Of a stretch of 64,000 bases of DNA, positions 62,983 to 64,000 are shown piece by piece (the first letter of the stretch is position 1; the number at the start of each line of letters is the position of its first letter). The stretch is taken from positions 43,004 through 107,003 of the forward strand of contig NZ_BCSW01000008.1 in the NCBI RefSeq assembly GCF_001571065.1, written 5' to 3'. Source of the DNA: Dietzia cinnamea NBRC 102147. GTDB lineage: Bacteria; Actinomycetota; Actinomycetes; Mycobacteriales; Mycobacteriaceae. The position numbers and the translations under genes were made by a program. Under the pieces are notes generated by a model. It ran no database searches. It was given only the letters and a program-made list of their open reading frames with translations, and was not told the DNA's origin.

Positions 62983-64000
62983 GTGCGGACTCATCCGCAT
63001 CTCAGGCGCACGGGAGCGGCCGATGGCGCCGTCGTTGAGGCGGTGGGGGCCACGGTGGCTGCCAGCGTGTTGATCGTAACTTCTGCCCCGGCCGTCTCGG
63101 CCAGCGATGGGATTCCAGTGATCCCCGGCGGCAAAGTGTATGGATGGGGACAGGCGACCGGCAACAAGCATCAGCCCCCGGCCCGTCTGAACGGTGTGGA
63201 AATCATCGCGATGGATGGGAGCACCAGTCATTCGATGGTGTTGACCGCAGACGGAAGCATCGACGTATGGGGGGCGACCGCCAGCCCCGCACCGCCCATC
63301 TTGTCGGTCCCGCCGGAGACAGCCGGCCGCACTGTTGCCATCGCCGCCGGTAACGACCACCTGCTCGCACTGACCAACGATGGCAAAGTCCACACGTGGG
63401 GCAGTCCGGGGTCGGATCGGCTGGTCATGCCTCCGGAGTTGGACAACGAGAACGTCACTGCCATCGCAGGCGGACATCTCCATAGCCTCGCTCTCACCGC
63501 GGAGGGCAAGGTTTATGCGTGGGGAGCCTCTGATGGCGGTACAACCAGAGCCCAGGCCGTAGTTCCTCCAGAAGTCGACGACGCGGTGATCACAGCTATC
63601 GCGGCTGGTGCTGTGCATTCAGTGGCTGTGACTGACAGTGGGCAGGTCATCGTGTGGGGTGACAACAATTTCCAACAGCAACTGACACTTCCGGCCTCAC
63701 TCACGGGCAAGCAGATCACGTCGGTTTCCAGCTATTCCCACCACACCCTCGCCCTCGCAAGCGACGGATCCGTCCATGCGTGGGGCAGCGGGGGTACCGG
63801 TGCTCCGGTCCAGGTGCCCGCAGCGTTGCGAGCCGCAAACAGCGGAGTGATCGCAGTGTCTGCGAGTAACAGCCAGTCCTTCGCGCTTCTGGACAACGGC
63901 ACCATCCGCACGTGGGGCAACAACGCCCTCAGCATTCAGAACCCGCCGACGAATTTTCCGTCCGGCCATATAGTTCGCGGAATCGCCACCGGCGCCAACT
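62983..64000 (+). CDS. RCC1-repeat secreted protein, cut by the window edge
   Basis: The open frame continues past the right edge; at least 339 residues are visible. A signal peptide ends in VLIVTSAPAVSA (about 41), followed by at least six RCC1-type repeats with KVYGWG, KVHTWG, KVYAWG, QVIVWG, SVHAWG and TIRTWG at about 45-50-residue spacing, forming a beta-propeller blade pattern. No ribosome site precedes GTG 62983. ATG 62961 has an excellent one, but its frame stops at 63039 after MDVRHLRG and an Arg-rich stretch. A one-base frameshift between 62961 and about 63045 would join a normal start to the signal peptide. Function is unknown; extracellular RCC1 proteins of actinobacteria are often repeat-rich surface proteins. 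Confidence 0.8.
   Translation, partial: MRTHPHLRRTGAADGAVVEAVGATVAASVLIVTSAPAVSASDGIPVIPGGKVYGWGQATGNKHQPPARLNGVEIIAMDGSTSHSMVLTADGSIDVWGATASPAPPILSVPPETAGRTVAIAAGNDHLLALTNDGKVHTWGSPGSDRLVMPPELDNENVTAIAGGHLHSLALTAEGKVYAWGASDGGTTRAQAVVPPEVDDAVITAIAAGAVHSVAVTDSGQVIVWGDNNFQQQLTLPASLTGKQITSVSSYSHHTLALASDGSVHAWGSGGTGAPVQVPAALRAANSGVIAVSASNSQSFALLDNGTIRTWGNNALSIQNPPTNFPSGHIVRGIATGAN

Noticed and set aside
1..64000. CRISPR arrays or insertion sequences
   Set aside because: No regularly spaced short repeats and no transposase gene were found on either strand.

Overview
The window is high-GC actinobacterial DNA. The right half looks like the chromosome of a Mycobacteriales organism. It has the conserved block ppiA, rhomboid, PH-domain gene, crgA, trpG/pabA, pknB, pknA, pbpA, rodA, pstP, fhaB, fhaA and tRNA-Leu, an arrangement normally close to the chromosomal origin in this order. 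An alkane monooxygenase fused to a C-terminal rubredoxin sits next to a TetR gene, which is the alkW1-alkX arrangement described in Dietzia. I therefore infer Dietzia or a close relative; genus was not tested by any search.

Positions 1 to about 34.7 kb look like an integrated conjugative element or conjugative plasmid region. From 17.2 kb down to the left edge lies one long minus-strand operon, with most adjacent genes overlapping by 1-4 bp: ArdC-type antirestriction protein, primase-polymerase, DUF2637 membrane protein, ParB-like protein, VirB8-like protein, an M23 cell-wall hydrolase, small membrane proteins, TrbL/VirB6, SCO6880-family protein, VirB4 ATPase, VirD4/TraG coupling protein, SSB and a DUF4913 protein that runs off the edge. 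Several gaps in this operon share a GTGCACCTG leader motif followed by hairpins. No integrase, replication initiator or att site is visible, so the left end lies outside the window.

At 17.4-21.7 kb are an AraC regulator and a metal-efflux cassette: a P1B ATPase without its own N-terminal metal-binding domain, a separate small HMA-like protein, and a divergent ArsR/SmtB repressor. A MobF relaxase-helicase follows at 22.1-25.7 kb on the plus strand.

The element carries two defence modules. The first, at 25.7-29.6 kb, is a CBASS operon (patatin phospholipase, CD-NTase, Cap2 E2-E1 fusion) in which I see no Cap3 protease. The second, at 30.5-34.0 kb, is an AAA ATPase plus subtilisin-like protease pair resembling IetAS. 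It is bracketed by two direct copies (about 85% identical over 180 bp) of a helix-turn-helix gene, one of them truncated, which suggests an exchangeable cargo slot.

The chromosomal part begins at about 34.8 kb with an MFS transporter, an NTF2-like protein, a flavoprotein, two PaaI-type thioesterases, two SDR enzymes and the alkane hydroxylase. This looks like a lipid and hydrocarbon metabolism neighbourhood. Then come an ABC exporter, a TrpB2-like enzyme and the cell-envelope and serine/threonine kinase block. A 346-bp gap between the PH-domain gene and crgA holds a cluster of DnaA-box-like sequences and a 15-bp perfect inverted repeat. The right edge cuts an RCC1-repeat protein gene.
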